DNA of 64,000 nucleotides from Ilumatobacteraceae bacterium (lineage in GTDB: Bacteria; Actinomycetota; Acidimicrobiia; Acidimicrobiales; Ilumatobacteraceae), in NCBI GenBank assembly GCA_025463305.1, contig JAOBWK010000062.1, positions 1 through 64,000 of the forward strand, written 5' to 3'. The first letter of the stretch is position 1, and each line of letters opens with the position of its first letter. Made by a program: the position numbers and the translations under genes. Below the pieces are notes generated by a model. It worked only from the letters and a program-made list of their open reading frames with translations, did no database searches and was not told where the DNA came from. Below, one piece after another: positions 24,796-34,281 of this stretch.

Positions 24796-27369
24796 ATGAG
24801 CATGGGTGTTCGTAGCGTCGCGCGGTCGTTGGGGAATCGGTTCGGTCTGGTCAGTGCGGCCGGCCTCGTCGCGGGCGTGCTCACCATCTCGACGGGTGGC
24901 GTGGCCGCCCGTGCGGACGATCAGGGTGCGTCGCTGTGGGAGCCGGTCGCCGTGCCGGCGGCGAGGGGCGTCGACGCGCCGGCGGTCGACATCGACACCA
25001 CCCATGCGCTGGCGTTCAGCCTGAACGCGCCGGGCATGAACGCCGAGCTCGCCTCCGCACCGCTCGAGCTCACCCCGGCGGCGAAGGCCAAGCCGGAGAT
25101 CCTGTCGCTGCCCAAGCCCGACGGCGGCTTCGAGCAGTTCGCGATCCAGCTGTCGCCGGTGATGGCGCCCGAGCTGGCCGCCAAGTACCCCGACATCACC
25201 AGCTACAGCGGGCAGGGCATCGATGACCCGGCCGCGACCGTGCGGCTCGATCAGGGCCCGAAGGGCTTCCACGCCCAAGTGCTCTCACCGAGCGGCGACT
25301 GGTACATCGACCCCTACTACCACGCCGACCTGAGCGTGTACGTCAGCTACTTCCGCACCGACCTGGTCAACTCGCACGGCACGTTCGTCGACGGCGCACT
25401 GCCCGACGGGTTGACGCCGACGGTCACGGCTCCGGCAGCGACGGCCGCCCGTTCGACGGGCACGCAGTTGCACACCTATCGACTCGCGGTCGCGGCCGAT
25501 GGTGAGTACTCGCAGTTCCAGGCGATGGGCGGCACGCCCCCCACGCCCACCACGGCCACGACGCTCGCCGCGATCGTCACCGCCGTCAACCGGGTCACCG
25601 GGATCTACGAGCTCGAGCTCGACGCCCGCCTCCAGCTCATCGCGAACGAGACCTCGATCATCTACCTCGACCCGAGCACGGATCCCTACAACAACACCAA
25701 CGCGAACTCGGCCATCACCCAGAACCAGCACAACATCGACAACGTCATCGGCAACGCCAACTACGACGTCGGCCACGTCTTCACGACTGGCGCAGGTGGC
25801 CTCGCCGACCTGGGCGTGATCGGCCAGACGGGCTTCAAGGCGATGGGTGTGACCGGCACATCGTCGCCGACGGGCGATGCGTACTGGGTCGACTACGTCG
25901 CCCACGAGCTCGGGCACGAGTTCGGTGGTGACCACACGTTCCAGGGCGTGCAGGGCAGCTGTGGCGGCAACGGCAACCCGTCGACCGACGTCGAGCCCGG
26001 CAGCGGCACGACGATCATGGCGTACGCCGGCATCTGCGGCACCGACGACCTGCAGAACCGTGCGCCGGGCTCGTCGAGCGATCCGTACTTCAGCGCGAAG
26101 TCCTACGAGCAGATCGAAGCGGTCATGGACGGCTTTCCCGGCGCGGTCTCGAACACGGGCAACAGCATCCCGACCGTGACGTCGGTCGGGGGCACCTCGT
26201 TCGTCGTGCCGGTCCGCACGCCGTTCGCGCTGACGGCGAGCGGCACGGATGCGAACAGCGACTCGCTCACGTACGCCTGGGAGCAGTACGACACGGGCGC
26301 GTTGCGCGCCCTGGACGCCGCGTCGAAACCCGACGGCGCCCTGTTCCGGTCGCAGGTCCCGTCGACGAGCGGCACCCGCTACTTCCCGAAGCTCGCCTCG
26401 ATCGCCGCCGGCACCACGGATGCGAGCACGGGCAACTGCCCCGCCCTGCCGGGCGGGCTGGACTGCTTCTCCGAGTACCTGCCCACCACGGCTCGCACGC
26501 TGCACTTCCGGGCCACCGTGCGTGACAACCGTCTCAACGGGGGCGGCGTGAACAGCGCCGACGCGACGGTGACGGTCGCCGGCAGCGCGCCCTTCCGGGT
26601 CACGTCGCCGAACACGGCGACGACGTTCGCCAGCGGGTCGACGCAGACCGTGACGTGGGACGTCGCGGGCACGACGGCCGCGCCGTTCAACACCGCGAAC
26701 GTCGACATCTGCATGTCGAGCGACGGTGGGGCGACCTTCCCGACGCTGCTGGCCGGCGCCGTGCCGAACACCGGCACGGCATCGGTGACCTTGCCGAACA
26801 CCTCGACCACGCACGCCCGCTTCGTCGTCAAGGCGAGCGGCGGCATCTTCTTCGACATGTCCGACGCGGACCTCACGCTCTCGGGTGGTTCCGGCTCGCT
26901 GCCAGCCGCCAGCGCGTCGTGCTCGCCGGCCGCCAGCGGTTCCGGCGGTGGCGGTGGCGGTGGCGGTGGCGGCACGACGACGGCCTCGTTCGTCCCGTTG
27001 GTGCCGGCTCGGTTGTTGGATTCTCGTCAGGGGTTTGCGACGGCTGATGGTGTGTCGGCGGGGATCGGTGTTCGTGATGCGGGGACGGTGACGGCGGTGA
27101 CGGTGGCTGGTCGTGGTGGTGTGGCTGGTGATGCGTCTGCGGTGGTGTTGAACGTGACGGTGACGGGTGCGCAGGGCATCGGTTTCGTGACGGTGTTCCC
27201 GTGTGGGTCGCCGCAGCCGAATGCGTCGAACTTGAACTATGTGGTGGGTCAGACGATCCCGAACGCGGTGATCTCGAAGGTGGGTGACAGCGGGCAGGTG
27301 TGCATCTACAACAAGGATCCGTTGGATCTGATCGTCGACGTCACCGGCTACTTCCCGGCAGCAGGCTGA
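24796..27369 (+). CDS. Secreted reprolysin-like (M12B-type) zinc metalloprotease with C-terminal module
   Basis: An 857-residue exported protease. A signal peptide runs to about ARADD at residue 40. A propeptide-like region follows, then the catalytic domain with the zinc motif HELGHEFGGDH at residues 370-380 (HExxHxxGxxH) and a later methionine that could form the Met-turn (TIMAYAGICG). Beyond it lie an Ig-like domain (FRVTSPNTATTFASGSTQTV), a poly-Gly linker (about 26936-26970) and one copy of the PxRLLDxR module that also ends the protein at 7529. The ATG at 24796 follows a purine-rich ribosome site. The last 350 bases have a different codon style from the rest. Confidence 0.9.
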   Translation: MSMGVRSVARSLGNRFGLVSAAGLVAGVLTISTGGVAARADDQGASLWEPVAVPAARGVDAPAVDIDTTHALAFSLNAPGMNAELASAPLELTPAAKAKPEILSLPKPDGGFEQFAIQLSPVMAPELAAKYPDITSYSGQGIDDPAATVRLDQGPKGFHAQVLSPSGDWYIDPYYHADLSVYVSYFRTDLVNSHGTFVDGALPDGLTPTVTAPAATAARSTGTQLHTYRLAVAADGEYSQFQAMGGTPPTPTTATTLAAIVTAVNRVTGIYELELDARLQLIANETSIIYLDPSTDPYNNTNANSAITQNQHNIDNVIGNANYDVGHVFTTGAGGLADLGVIGQTGFKAMGVTGTSSPTGDAYWVDYVAHELGHEFGGDHTFQGVQGSCGGNGNPSTDVEPGSGTTIMAYAGICGTDDLQNRAPGSSSDPYFSAKSYEQIEAVMDGFPGAVSNTGNSIPTVTSVGGTSFVVPVRTPFALTASGTDANSDSLTYAWEQYDTGALRALDAASKPDGALFRSQVPSTSGTRYFPKLASIAAGTTDASTGNCPALPGGLDCFSEYLPTTARTLHFRATVRDNRLNGGGVNSADATVTVAGSAPFRVTSPNTATTFASGSTQTVTWDVAGTTAAPFNTANVDICMSSDGGATFPTLLAGAVPNTGTASVTLPNTSTTHARFVVKASGGIFFDMSDADLTLSGGSGSLPAASASCSPAASGSGGGGGGGGGGTTTASFVPLVPARLLDSRQGFATADGVSAGIGVRDAGTVTAVTVAGRGGVAGDASAVVLNVTVTGAQGIGFVTVFPCGSPQPNASNLNYVVGQTIPNAVISKVGDSGQVCIYNKDPLDLIVDVTGYFPAAG
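26989..27366 (+). repeat. Single PxRLLDSR exoprotein module with atypical codon use
   Basis: PARLLDSR starts at about 27004, followed by AGRGGVAGD, NVTVT, FVTVFPCGSPQPNASNLNY and the closing DLIVDVTGYF. This is the same module as the three in the protein at 7529. Third codon positions here are mostly G or T, whereas the gene before 26985 and the next gene prefer C or G, so the boundary is sharp. Confidence 0.75.
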
Positions 27370-27370
27370 C

Positions 27371-28441
27371 ATGACCCATCGCGTCGTCGTCTGGGGCACC
27401 GGCAATGTCGGCAAGCCGGCCATCCGGGCCGTGCTCGCGTCCAGCGAGCTCGAGCTCGTGGGCGTCATCGTCAGCAACCCGGACAAGGTCGGTGTCGACG
27501 CCGGCACGCTCGCCGGCGTCGAACCCACCGGGGTGCTCGCCACGAACGATGCCGCGGCGCTGCTCGCGACGTCACCCGATGCGGTGGCCTACTGCGCGTC
27601 CGGCGACTTCCGCCCGCAGGAGGCGATCGCCGACATCGAGCAGTGCCTGCGCGCCGGCGTGAACGTGGTGACGTCGGCGGTCTACGACCTGCTCCACCCA
27701 CCCACCACGCCCCAGCCGCTGAAGGACCGCATCGAAGCCGCCTGCACCGCCGGCAACAGCTCGATCTTCGTCACCGGCATCGATCCGGGGTGGGCACTCG
27801 ACCTGCTGCCGCTCGTGCTGTCGGGCGTCGGCGGCGACATCGAGGAGATCCGGGCCCAGGAGATCTTCTGCTACGAGACGTATCACGCACCCGACGCGGT
27901 GCGGTACCTGATCGGCTTCGGTCAGCCGATGGACGAGCTGCCGATCATGCTCGACCACAACGTGCTCGTCGGCATCTGGGGCGGGATGATCCGTGTGGTG
28001 GCCGACGGGCTCGGTGTCGTCGTCGACGAGATCACCACCCATGTCGAACGGTTCGCGCTGGAGGAGACGGTGGAGGTGCCCGGCATGGGCACGTTCGAGG
28101 CAGGGACCCAGGGAGCGTTCCGCTTCGAGGTGCAGGGCATCGTCGGCGGCCGGCCGCGCATCGTCATGGAACACGTGACGCGCCTCGTGCCCGGCACCTC
28201 GCCCGAGCTGCCGAGCGCCCCCAACGGCCGGCTCGGCTGCCATCGCGTGATCGTCACTGGCCGGCCCTCGATCACCGTCACGATCGAGGCCGACGATGGC
28301 ACCGGCAACCCGGCCGAGGGTGGCAACGCCACCGCGGCCGGCCGGATGGTGCACTCGATCCCAGCGGTCTGCGCGGCCAAGCCCGGTGCGGTGCACCCGC
28401 TCGATCTCCCGCTCGTCGTCGGTCGCGGTCTGCGCGCCTGA
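27371..28441 (+). CDS. Dihydrodipicolinate-reductase-like NAD(P)-binding oxidoreductase
   Basis: A 356-residue soluble dehydrogenase. The Rossmann start is VVVWGTGNVGKPAIRAV, and the ELVGVIVSNPDKVGVDAG loop and VNVVTSAVYDLLHPP strand are typical of the dihydrodipicolinate reductase-like / 2,4-diaminopentanoate dehydrogenase group. Substrate not known. The ATG is one base after the stop of the metalloprotease gene, which is close enough for one transcript although the products have no obvious link. Confidence 0.82.
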   Translation: MTHRVVVWGTGNVGKPAIRAVLASSELELVGVIVSNPDKVGVDAGTLAGVEPTGVLATNDAAALLATSPDAVAYCASGDFRPQEAIADIEQCLRAGVNVVTSAVYDLLHPPTTPQPLKDRIEAACTAGNSSIFVTGIDPGWALDLLPLVLSGVGGDIEEIRAQEIFCYETYHAPDAVRYLIGFGQPMDELPIMLDHNVLVGIWGGMIRVVADGLGVVVDEITTHVERFALEETVEVPGMGTFEAGTQGAFRFEVQGIVGGRPRIVMEHVTRLVPGTSPELPSAPNGRLGCHRVIVTGRPSITVTIEADDGTGNPAEGGNATAAGRMVHSIPAVCAAKPGAVHPLDLPLVVGRGLRA

Positions 28442-28463
28442 CGGAACGGCAAGACTCACCACC

Positions 28464-29303
28464 ATGAAGTCATCTGCGGTCCGTGCCCTCGCTCTCGCCC
28501 TGCTCGTCGGCGGTGCAGCATGCTCGTCGTCCACCCCGCTGACGTCGGCCACGACGTCGGTCGTCGGCTCGTCCACCACGGCGGCCGACACGTCGACGAC
28601 CATCGCGCCCACCACCACGGTCGCTGCGTCCACCACCGAGGTCGCGACGACCGTCGTGGCCACCACCGACATCGCCACCACGGTCCCGCCGGCCACGACG
28701 GCGGTCCCGGCAACGACCGCGGCTCCGGCGACGACGGCCGCACCCGCGACGACGGCACCGCCGGCCACCGCTGCCCCGACCACCGCTGCCCCGACCACCG
28801 CTCCGCCGGCAACGGCCGCACCGACGACCGCTCCGCCGGCCACCACCGCGCCGCCGACCACCGAAGCCGTCGCCGGCAACGCGTGCCGGAGCGCGAACCT
28901 CGCCCTGTCCGTCGGCTCCACCGACGGCGCCGCCGGCAACCAGTACACGCCGATCATCTTCACCAACAACGGCAGCACCGACTGCACGCTCGACGGGCAT
29001 CCCGGTGTGTCGTTCGTCGACGGCTCCGGCAACCAGGTCGGCGCATCAGCCGAGCGGGTGCCCGGCCACACGCCGACCATCACGCTCGCTGCGCACGGCG
29101 GCCAGGCCCACGCGACGATGGACTACCACGACCCGGGTTTCTTCGACAACTGCAACCCGCAGCCGGCCACGACGCTGAAGGTCTATCCGCCCGACGAGAC
29201 CGTCGCGCTCACCGTCGCCTTCCCGGAGCAGGTCTGCACGACGGCGATCCCACAGGCGGAGATCACCATCGACGTGGTCAAGGCCGGCGTCGACCTGCCC
29301 TGA
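28464..29303 (+). CDS. DUF4232 domain lipoprotein with Thr/Ala/Pro repeat linker
   Basis: A 279-residue exported lipoprotein. The signal peptide and lipobox are MKSSAVRALALALLVGGAAC. Residues about 25-135 are a low-complexity linker of imperfect TTAAPAT / TTAPPAT units. The C-terminal DUF4232 domain begins CRSANLALSVGSTDGAAGNQ and includes FTNNGSTDCTLDGHPG and VPGHTPTITLAAHG; its two Cys pairs probably form disulfides. DUF4232 is a common beta-sandwich exported domain of unknown function in actinobacteria. Confidence 0.88.
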   Translation: MKSSAVRALALALLVGGAACSSSTPLTSATTSVVGSSTTAADTSTTIAPTTTVAASTTEVATTVVATTDIATTVPPATTAVPATTAAPATTAAPATTAPPATAAPTTAAPTTAPPATAAPTTAPPATTAPPTTEAVAGNACRSANLALSVGSTDGAAGNQYTPIIFTNNGSTDCTLDGHPGVSFVDGSGNQVGASAERVPGHTPTITLAAHGGQAHATMDYHDPGFFDNCNPQPATTLKVYPPDETVALTVAFPEQVCTTAIPQAEITIDVVKAGVDLP

Positions 29304-29344
29304 CCGACCCGACCCGACGCGTCGTGGCCTGGTTCGTCGGACGG

Positions 29345-30952
29345 TCAGTGACCGCCGGCGGGTGCGCCAGGATGGGCGTCGGCGGGGATGTTCGGCACCA
29401 GCGTCGACAGCAGTGCGCCGATCACGACGATGCCGCACGCCAGCAGCACGGCATCGCGCGTTCCGTCGACGATCGCTGACGAGACCACCTTGCCGATGCG
29501 CGGATCCGCCCCTCCGGGTGCTGAGCCGCCGAAGCTGGTGGCGCTCTCGACGATCTTGTCCTTGACGGCCTGGGTCAAGCCGGTGATGGACCCGAGACCG
29601 CTGCGGATCTTCGACGCCGACTGCGACGCGAACACCGCGCCGATCAGCGCGATGCCGAGCGACGTGCCGACCTGGCGGACCATGCCGGACGCACCGCTGG
29701 CGGACCCGGCCTTCGCCGGCGGGATGTCGCTGAGCACGACGCTCGTCAGCTGGCTGGTGGCGAACCCGATGCCGATGCCGTGGAAGAGCAGACCCGGCAG
29801 CAGTTGGAGCAGCGTGGTGTGGTTGGAGAACGCGAGCGCGTACAGGCCGATGCCGAGCGCCTCGAAGCCGAGCCCGGCCGTGATCACGTACTTCGGCCCG
29901 AACTTGGCACTGATCAGGCCGCCGATCCGGGCACCGACGAAGACCGCGCCGCCGGCGGGGAGCAGCCAGGTGCCGGTCTTGATCGCGGTGAAGTGGAGAC
30001 CGGCCTGGAGGAAGATCGGGATCACGAAGAAGGCGCCGAACTCACCCATCGCGAGCACGCCGGTGTTGATCAGTCCGTAGCGGAAGCCCTTGTGGACGAG
30101 GTCGCGGAAGTCGAACACGACAGCCTGCTCGGCCGCTGCCCGTCGACGCTCGAGCACGACGAAGACGGCGAGCATGATGGCGGCGACGAGGAGCGACCAC
30201 GGCACCGGTGACAGTCCCAGGATCTTGGTGCCGGTGATCGGCGAGAACCAGCCGTAGCGGCTGGCCTCGATGATGCCGAAGACGAGGCCGAGCAGCCCGA
30301 CGGTGACCACCACGACGCCGGCCGGGTCGACGCCCTTGGCGCGCTCGTCGCGCGAGTCGCGCACGTACTTGAGGCCGGCGAGGATCGCGAGGGGAGCGAT
30401 CACGACGTTGATCCGGAACGCCCAACGCCACGAGTAGTTGGTGGTGAGGATGCCGCCGAGGAACGGGCCGAGCGCGCCGGCACCGCCCGCCACGGCGCCC
30501 CAGACGGCGAACGCGCTGCCGCGCTCACGGCCCTGGAAGGTGGCGGAGATGATCGACAGCGTGGCGGGCAGCATCGCCGCCGCACCGATGCCCTCGAGCA
30601 GTGACTCGCCGATGAACAGCTGCACCACCGAGTGCGACAGCGAGGCGACGAGCGAGCCGACGGCGAACATGGCCGCGCCCGCGAAGAACAGCCGACGGCG
30701 GCCGAGGATGTCGCCGAGCCGCCCGAAGCTGATCAGCAGCGACGCGAACACCAGCGAGTAGCCCGAGATGACCCACTGCAACGACGACACGTTGGTGTGG
30801 AAGTCGCGCACGATGGTGGGCACCGCCACGTTCAGGATCGTGTTGTCGAGCACGATGATGAACAGCGCGCTGGACAGGACGACGAGCCCGATCCAGCGCT
30901 TCGGATCGGCCTGGGTCGATGGGGCGCCCATGGGCGGCGCGGCAGTGGGCAT
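29345..30952 (-). CDS. MFS drug-export-type transporter (DHA2, 14 helices)
   Basis: A 535-residue membrane transporter with about fourteen helices. The family motifs LDNTILNVAVPTI (helix 1), GRLGDILGRRRLFFAG (loop 2-3) and LGPFLGGILTTNYSWRWAF are clear marks of the EmrB/QacA DHA2 group of proton antiporters. Substrates cannot be deduced. ATG 30952 is preferred over an upstream TTG. The gene is followed by the convergent DUF4232 lipoprotein gene with 41 bases between them. Confidence 0.92.
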   Translation of the reverse strand: MPTAAPPMGAPSTQADPKRWIGLVVLSSALFIIVLDNTILNVAVPTIVRDFHTNVSSLQWVISGYSLVFASLLISFGRLGDILGRRRLFFAGAAMFAVGSLVASLSHSVVQLFIGESLLEGIGAAAMLPATLSIISATFQGRERGSAFAVWGAVAGGAGALGPFLGGILTTNYSWRWAFRINVVIAPLAILAGLKYVRDSRDERAKGVDPAGVVVVTVGLLGLVFGIIEASRYGWFSPITGTKILGLSPVPWSLLVAAIMLAVFVVLERRRAAAEQAVVFDFRDLVHKGFRYGLINTGVLAMGEFGAFFVIPIFLQAGLHFTAIKTGTWLLPAGGAVFVGARIGGLISAKFGPKYVITAGLGFEALGIGLYALAFSNHTTLLQLLPGLLFHGIGIGFATSQLTSVVLSDIPPAKAGSASGASGMVRQVGTSLGIALIGAVFASQSASKIRSGLGSITGLTQAVKDKIVESATSFGGSAPGGADPRIGKVVSSAIVDGTRDAVLLACGIVVIGALLSTLVPNIPADAHPGAPAGGH

Positions 30953-30992
30953 GGCCGCGACTCTACTCAAACTTGACTACCCGAGGCGACAC

Positions 30993-31925
30993 TCAGCCGT
31001 TGATCGCCGCGACCGCAGCGGCCTCGTCCGCGGTCAACGTCCAGCCGGCTGCGGCGACGTTCGCCGTGATCTGCTCGACCTTGGTCGCGCCGGCGATCAC
31101 CGACGTCACCGTCGGCTGGGCGAGCAGCCAGCCGATGGCCAGCTCGGTGACGGTGTGGCCGGACTCGGCGGCGAACGCGATGTAGCCGTCGACCTTGGCG
31201 AAGTTCTCGTCGGTGGCCCACTTGCCGAAGTAGGAGCTGGCCGCCAGCCGGGTGCCCTCCGGGTACTCCTCGCCGCGGCGGTACTTGCCCGTGAGGACGC
31301 CGGACGCCAGCGGGAAGTACGGCACCACGCCGAGACCGGCGTCGGCAGCGGCCGGCACGATGGACGCCTCCACCTCGCGGGCGAGCAGGCTCCACTCGAT
31401 CTGGGTGCCGGAGAACGCCGCCCAGCCGTGCGCCGCCGACGAGGCCGCAGCCTCGGCGATCTGAGCGCCGGAGTCGTTGGAGTTGGCGATGTGCAACACC
31501 TTGCCGGCGACGACGAGCTCGTTCAGCGCCTCGAGCACCTCCTCGATCGGCGCGTCGGCGTCGGGGTAGTGCTGGTAGTAGAGATCGATGTGGTCGGTGC
31601 CGAGCCGGCGCAGGCTGCCCTCCGCTGACTCGCGGATCCGCTTCGCGACAATGCCCGGTGTGTACGGCTGATCGCCCGGGCGGGGGAGGTACTTGGTGGC
31701 GATGACGACCTCCTCCCGCCGGTCACCGAGCGCGGCGCCCAGGAACTCCTCGGACTTGCCACCGCCGTACATCTCGGCCGTGTCGAAGTGGGTGATGCCG
31801 GCATCGAGCGCGGCGTGGACGACTTCCGTCGACGCCGCGGCATCCATGCGCATGCCGAAGTTGTTGCAGCCGAGGCCGACCACCGAGAGCAGGGGACCGG
31901 TTGTGCCGAGTTGACGCTGTTCCAT
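30993..31925 (-). CDS. Aldo/keto reductase
   Basis: A 310-residue TIM-barrel NADPH oxidoreductase. The catalytic residues are visible: Asp and Tyr in THFDTAEMYGGG, Lys in IATKYLPRPG, and His in LYYQHYPDADAPIEE. The C-terminal cofactor-binding loop is VIAGATKVEQITANVAA. The substrate is unknown. Transcribed away from folE across a 275-base region that contains a terminator-like hairpin and palindromes. Confidence 0.92.
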   Translation of the reverse strand: MEQRQLGTTGPLLSVVGLGCNNFGMRMDAAASTEVVHAALDAGITHFDTAEMYGGGKSEEFLGAALGDRREEVVIATKYLPRPGDQPYTPGIVAKRIRESAEGSLRRLGTDHIDLYYQHYPDADAPIEEVLEALNELVVAGKVLHIANSNDSGAQIAEAAASSAAHGWAAFSGTQIEWSLLAREVEASIVPAAADAGLGVVPYFPLASGVLTGKYRRGEEYPEGTRLAASSYFGKWATDENFAKVDGYIAFAAESGHTVTELAIGWLLAQPTVTSVIAGATKVEQITANVAAAGWTLTADEAAAVAAING

Positions 31926-32035
31926 GGCGGCAACCTAACGGCTGATCCGAGCCGGGAGACCAGCGACGCGCACCGTCGGGGGCCGTGCCTCGAGCTGGGC
32001 CTCGATGTGCGCTGCGAACTGGCCCGGGACGCACA

Positions 32036-32068
32036 ACGGCCCCCGGCGGGCGGAATGCCGGGGGCCGT
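32036..32068. other. Strong hairpin in the AKR-folE divergent region
   Basis: ACGGCCCCCGGC (32036-32047) and GCCGGGGGCCGT (32057-32068) form a perfect twelve-base-pair stem around a nine-base loop. No U run follows on either strand. It lies between divergent genes, where a terminator is not needed, so it may be an attenuator or a structural signal in one of the leaders. Confidence 0.55.
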
Positions 32069-32130
32069 CGATCATCGGGGCGTGCATCTCCGATGCCCGG
32101 CTCCGAGACGTTCCAAACATCGAGATCCCA

Positions 32131-32155
32131 CGAAACGTTTCGCGATCGCGATCGC
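32131..32155. promoter_or_regulatory. Adjacent palindromes, candidate operator upstream of folE
   Basis: CGAAACGTTTCG (32131-32142) is a perfect twelve-base palindrome. It is immediately followed by GCGATCGCGATCGC (32142-32155), also self-complementary. They lie 46 to 70 bases before the folE start. Such paired palindromes are typical binding sites for dimeric regulators, but no regulator can be named. Confidence 0.4.
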
Positions 32156-32200
32156 CGCTGGAGTTGGACCCCGGCGAGACATCGCACCAAGGTTGTGGCC

Positions 32201-32782
32201 ATGTCCGACACCCACGCAACCGTCGATCTCGAACAGGCCGCCGCGGCGGTCCGCATGCTGCTCGCGGCGATCGGCGAGGACCCCGACCGCGACGGCCTGC
32301 TCGACACCCCGAAGCGCGTCGCGAAGAGCTACGCCGAGCTGCTGCGCGGCTATGCGGAGGATCCGGCCGAGCACCTCGATCGCCAGTTCGAGGTCGACCA
32401 CGACGAGATGGTGATCGTTCGCGACATCGCCTTCTCGTCGATGTGCGAGCACCACCTGCTGCCGTTCATCGGCAAGGCGCACGTCGCCTACGTGCCCGGC
32501 AGCCACGGCCGGGTGTGCGGGTTGTCCAAGCTCGCCCGAGTGGTGGACGGCTTCTCCCGCCGGCTGCAGGTGCAGGAGCGGCTGACCATGCAGATCGCCG
32601 ACGCGATCTTCCATCGGCTCGACGCCGCCGGTGTGCTGGTCGTGATGGAGGCCGAGCACATGTGCATGTCGATCCGCGGCGCGATGAAGCCCGGTTCGTC
32701 GACCACCACGTCGGCCGTGCGCGGCATCCTCAAGTCCAACCCCGCCACCCGCGGCGAAGCCCTCACCCTGCTGGGCCGCTAG
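32201..32782 (+). CDS. folE: GTP cyclohydrolase I
   Basis: A 193-residue enzyme that converts GTP to dihydroneopterin triphosphate, the first step of tetrahydrofolate synthesis. The zinc ligands are visible in [19 protein letters not shown] and [12 protein letters not shown]. The length is normal for the bacterial type, with the usual [14 protein letters not shown] start. The ATG at 32201 gives a compact N-terminus. Soluble and cytoplasmic. It is followed by a convergent NUDIX gene 19 bases away. Confidence 0.97.
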   Translation: MSDTHATVDLEQAAAAVRMLLAAIGEDPDRDGLLDTPKRVAKSYAELLRGYAEDPAEHLDRQFEVDHDEMVIVRDIAFSSMCEHHLLPFIGKAHVAYVPGSHGRVCGLSKLARVVDGFSRRLQVQERLTMQIADAIFHRLDAAGVLVVMEAEHMCMSIRGAMKPGSSTTTSAVRGILKSNPATRGEALTLLGR

Positions 32783-32801
32783 TCCAGCCCGGTCGCCCGG
32801 C

Positions 32802-33437
32802 TCAGATCGCGATCGGTCCCAGCCCGCGGGCGAACCGGTCGGCCATCGTGGCGAGCACGATCCAGTAGCCGTCGACCGCGGGGACCAACTCGTCGCTGCT
32901 GACCCGGACTCGGCGCACCGTGCCCGACGTGTCGACCTCGGTCGCCTCGGCTGGCGCCCCGCCGGCCGACACCAGCCGGAGCAGTTCGTCGATGTCGAGC
33001 TCGAGGAACCCGTCGACCTCGCCGGAATCGAGCGTCAGAGCGTCGAGCGGTGTGTCGTCGACGAGCAGGAACACGTGGGCGATCTCGCGGTTGCGGCCCT
33101 CACCACTGTCGTCGACGAGCAGCCGCCGGCCGAGCCGCACCAGGCGCGACGCATCGATGTCGATGCCGAGCTCCTCGCGGATCTCGCGCACCCCGTCGAG
33201 CGGCGATTCGCCGGCCGAGAGGTGCCCCGCGACGCTGAGGTCGAGCAGGCTCGGGAACGCGCATGCCGAGCGCTTGCGGCGTTGCAGCAGCACCCGCCCC
33301 GGCAACCCGCTTCGGACCACGAGGCAGTGGAACACCTCGTGCCACAGTCCCTCCGCGTGGACCCGGGTTCGCCCGAAGGTGCCCACGCGCGTGCCGTCAG
33401 GCTCGACCACGTCGAGCTGCTCCTCGGGCACGTCCAT
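32802..33437 (-). CDS. NUDIX hydrolase
   Basis: A 211-residue protein with a complete Nudix box, GHLSAGESPLDGVREIREELGI (about residues 70-90), whose glutamates bind Mg2+ for cleavage of a nucleoside diphosphate-X bond. The preceding LWHEVFHCLVVRSGL and LLQRRKRSACAFPSLLDLSV are typical of the isopentenyl-diphosphate-isomerase-like or MutT/YfcD-type subgroup. Substrate unknown. The frame is open upstream, but MDVPEEQLDVV is the natural start. Confidence 0.88.
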   Translation of the reverse strand: MDVPEEQLDVVEPDGTRVGTFGRTRVHAEGLWHEVFHCLVVRSGLPGRVLLQRRKRSACAFPSLLDLSVAGHLSAGESPLDGVREIREELGIDIDASRLVRLGRRLLVDDSGEGRNREIAHVFLLVDDTPLDALTLDSGEVDGFLELDIDELLRLVSAGGAPAEATEVDTSGTVRRVRVSSDELVPAVDGYWIVLATMADRFARGLGPIAI

Positions 33438-33515
33438 TCCCGAAGTCTTGCGCACCACGGGTCGCGAGAGAACAGTCGCGAGTTGCGGTCGACGCGCGGT
33501 CAATAGGCTCAGCGC

Positions 33516-34157
33516 ATGCGCACTTGCATCGCCGCCCTGGACCACCTCGTGCTCGCCACCCCGGACCTCCACGCCACCGCGGCGTGGTTCGCCGACATGA
33601 CCGGCGTGACCCCGTCGGCCGGCGGCCAGCACGTCGGCAAGGGCACTCGCAACATGCTGTGCTCGTTCGGGCACACCAGCTACCTGGAGATCGTCGGTCC
33701 CGATCCGGAGCAGCCGGCGCCGGCCGGTCCGCGGCCGTTCGGCATCGACGATCTCACCGATGCGGCGATGGTGGCATGGGCCATCGCCGTGCCCGACATG
33801 GACGCAGCGCTCGCCCACGCCCGCGAGGCCGGCTACGACCCGGGACCGGCGGCGCCCATGCAGCGCGTCCGCCCCGACGGCGTCACCCTCGGCTGGACGC
33901 TCACCACCAACCTCAGCGTCACGACGCCGTTCCTGATCGAGTGGAAGACCCAGCAGCACCCCGCGGCCTCGGCGGCACTCGGCCTGGAGATCAGCGAGCT
34001 CCGCGCCCGTCACCCACACCCCGATCTGCTGGAGAGCCAGCTCGACGCGCTCGGCGTGACCATGGGCGTGATGCGCGGGTCGGAGGCATTGCTCATCGAG
34101 CTGCGCGGGCCGCTCGGTTCGGCGTGGTTCCCCAGCGCCACCGACGTCCGGCTCTGA
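33516..34157 (+). CDS. VOC-fold (glyoxalase-like) family protein
   Basis: A 213-residue protein starting with the glyoxalase-like strand ALDHLVLATPDLHATAAWF, then GQHVGKGTRNMLCSFGHTSYLEIVG, the typical opening of the Glyoxalase_3-type VOC group. A second, weaker half follows. Metal-binding residues (His10 and Glu near residue 63) are plausible. Substrate unknown. It lies close before the minus-strand tRNA-Leu gene with 11 bases between them. Confidence 0.85.
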   Translation: MRTCIAALDHLVLATPDLHATAAWFADMTGVTPSAGGQHVGKGTRNMLCSFGHTSYLEIVGPDPEQPAPAGPRPFGIDDLTDAAMVAWAIAVPDMDAALAHAREAGYDPGPAAPMQRVRPDGVTLGWTLTTNLSVTTPFLIEWKTQQHPAASAALGLEISELRARHPHPDLLESQLDALGVTMGVMRGSEALLIELRGPLGSAWFPSATDVRL

Positions 34158-34168
34158 CGCGGACCGGG

Positions 34169-34250
<82 letters not shown>

Positions 34251-34281
34251 GTGACGCGCTCAGCCTACGCGCATGGGGTGA

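Noticed and set aside
25285..27543. 752-codon open frame on the minus strand
   Set aside because: Antisense to the metalloprotease gene, low-complexity Arg/Val/Asp translation with no motif.
28700..28870. Short repeats suggesting a CRISPR or minisatellite
   Set aside because: They encode the Thr/Ala/Pro linker of a lipoprotein in frame; there are no spacers and no cas genes.
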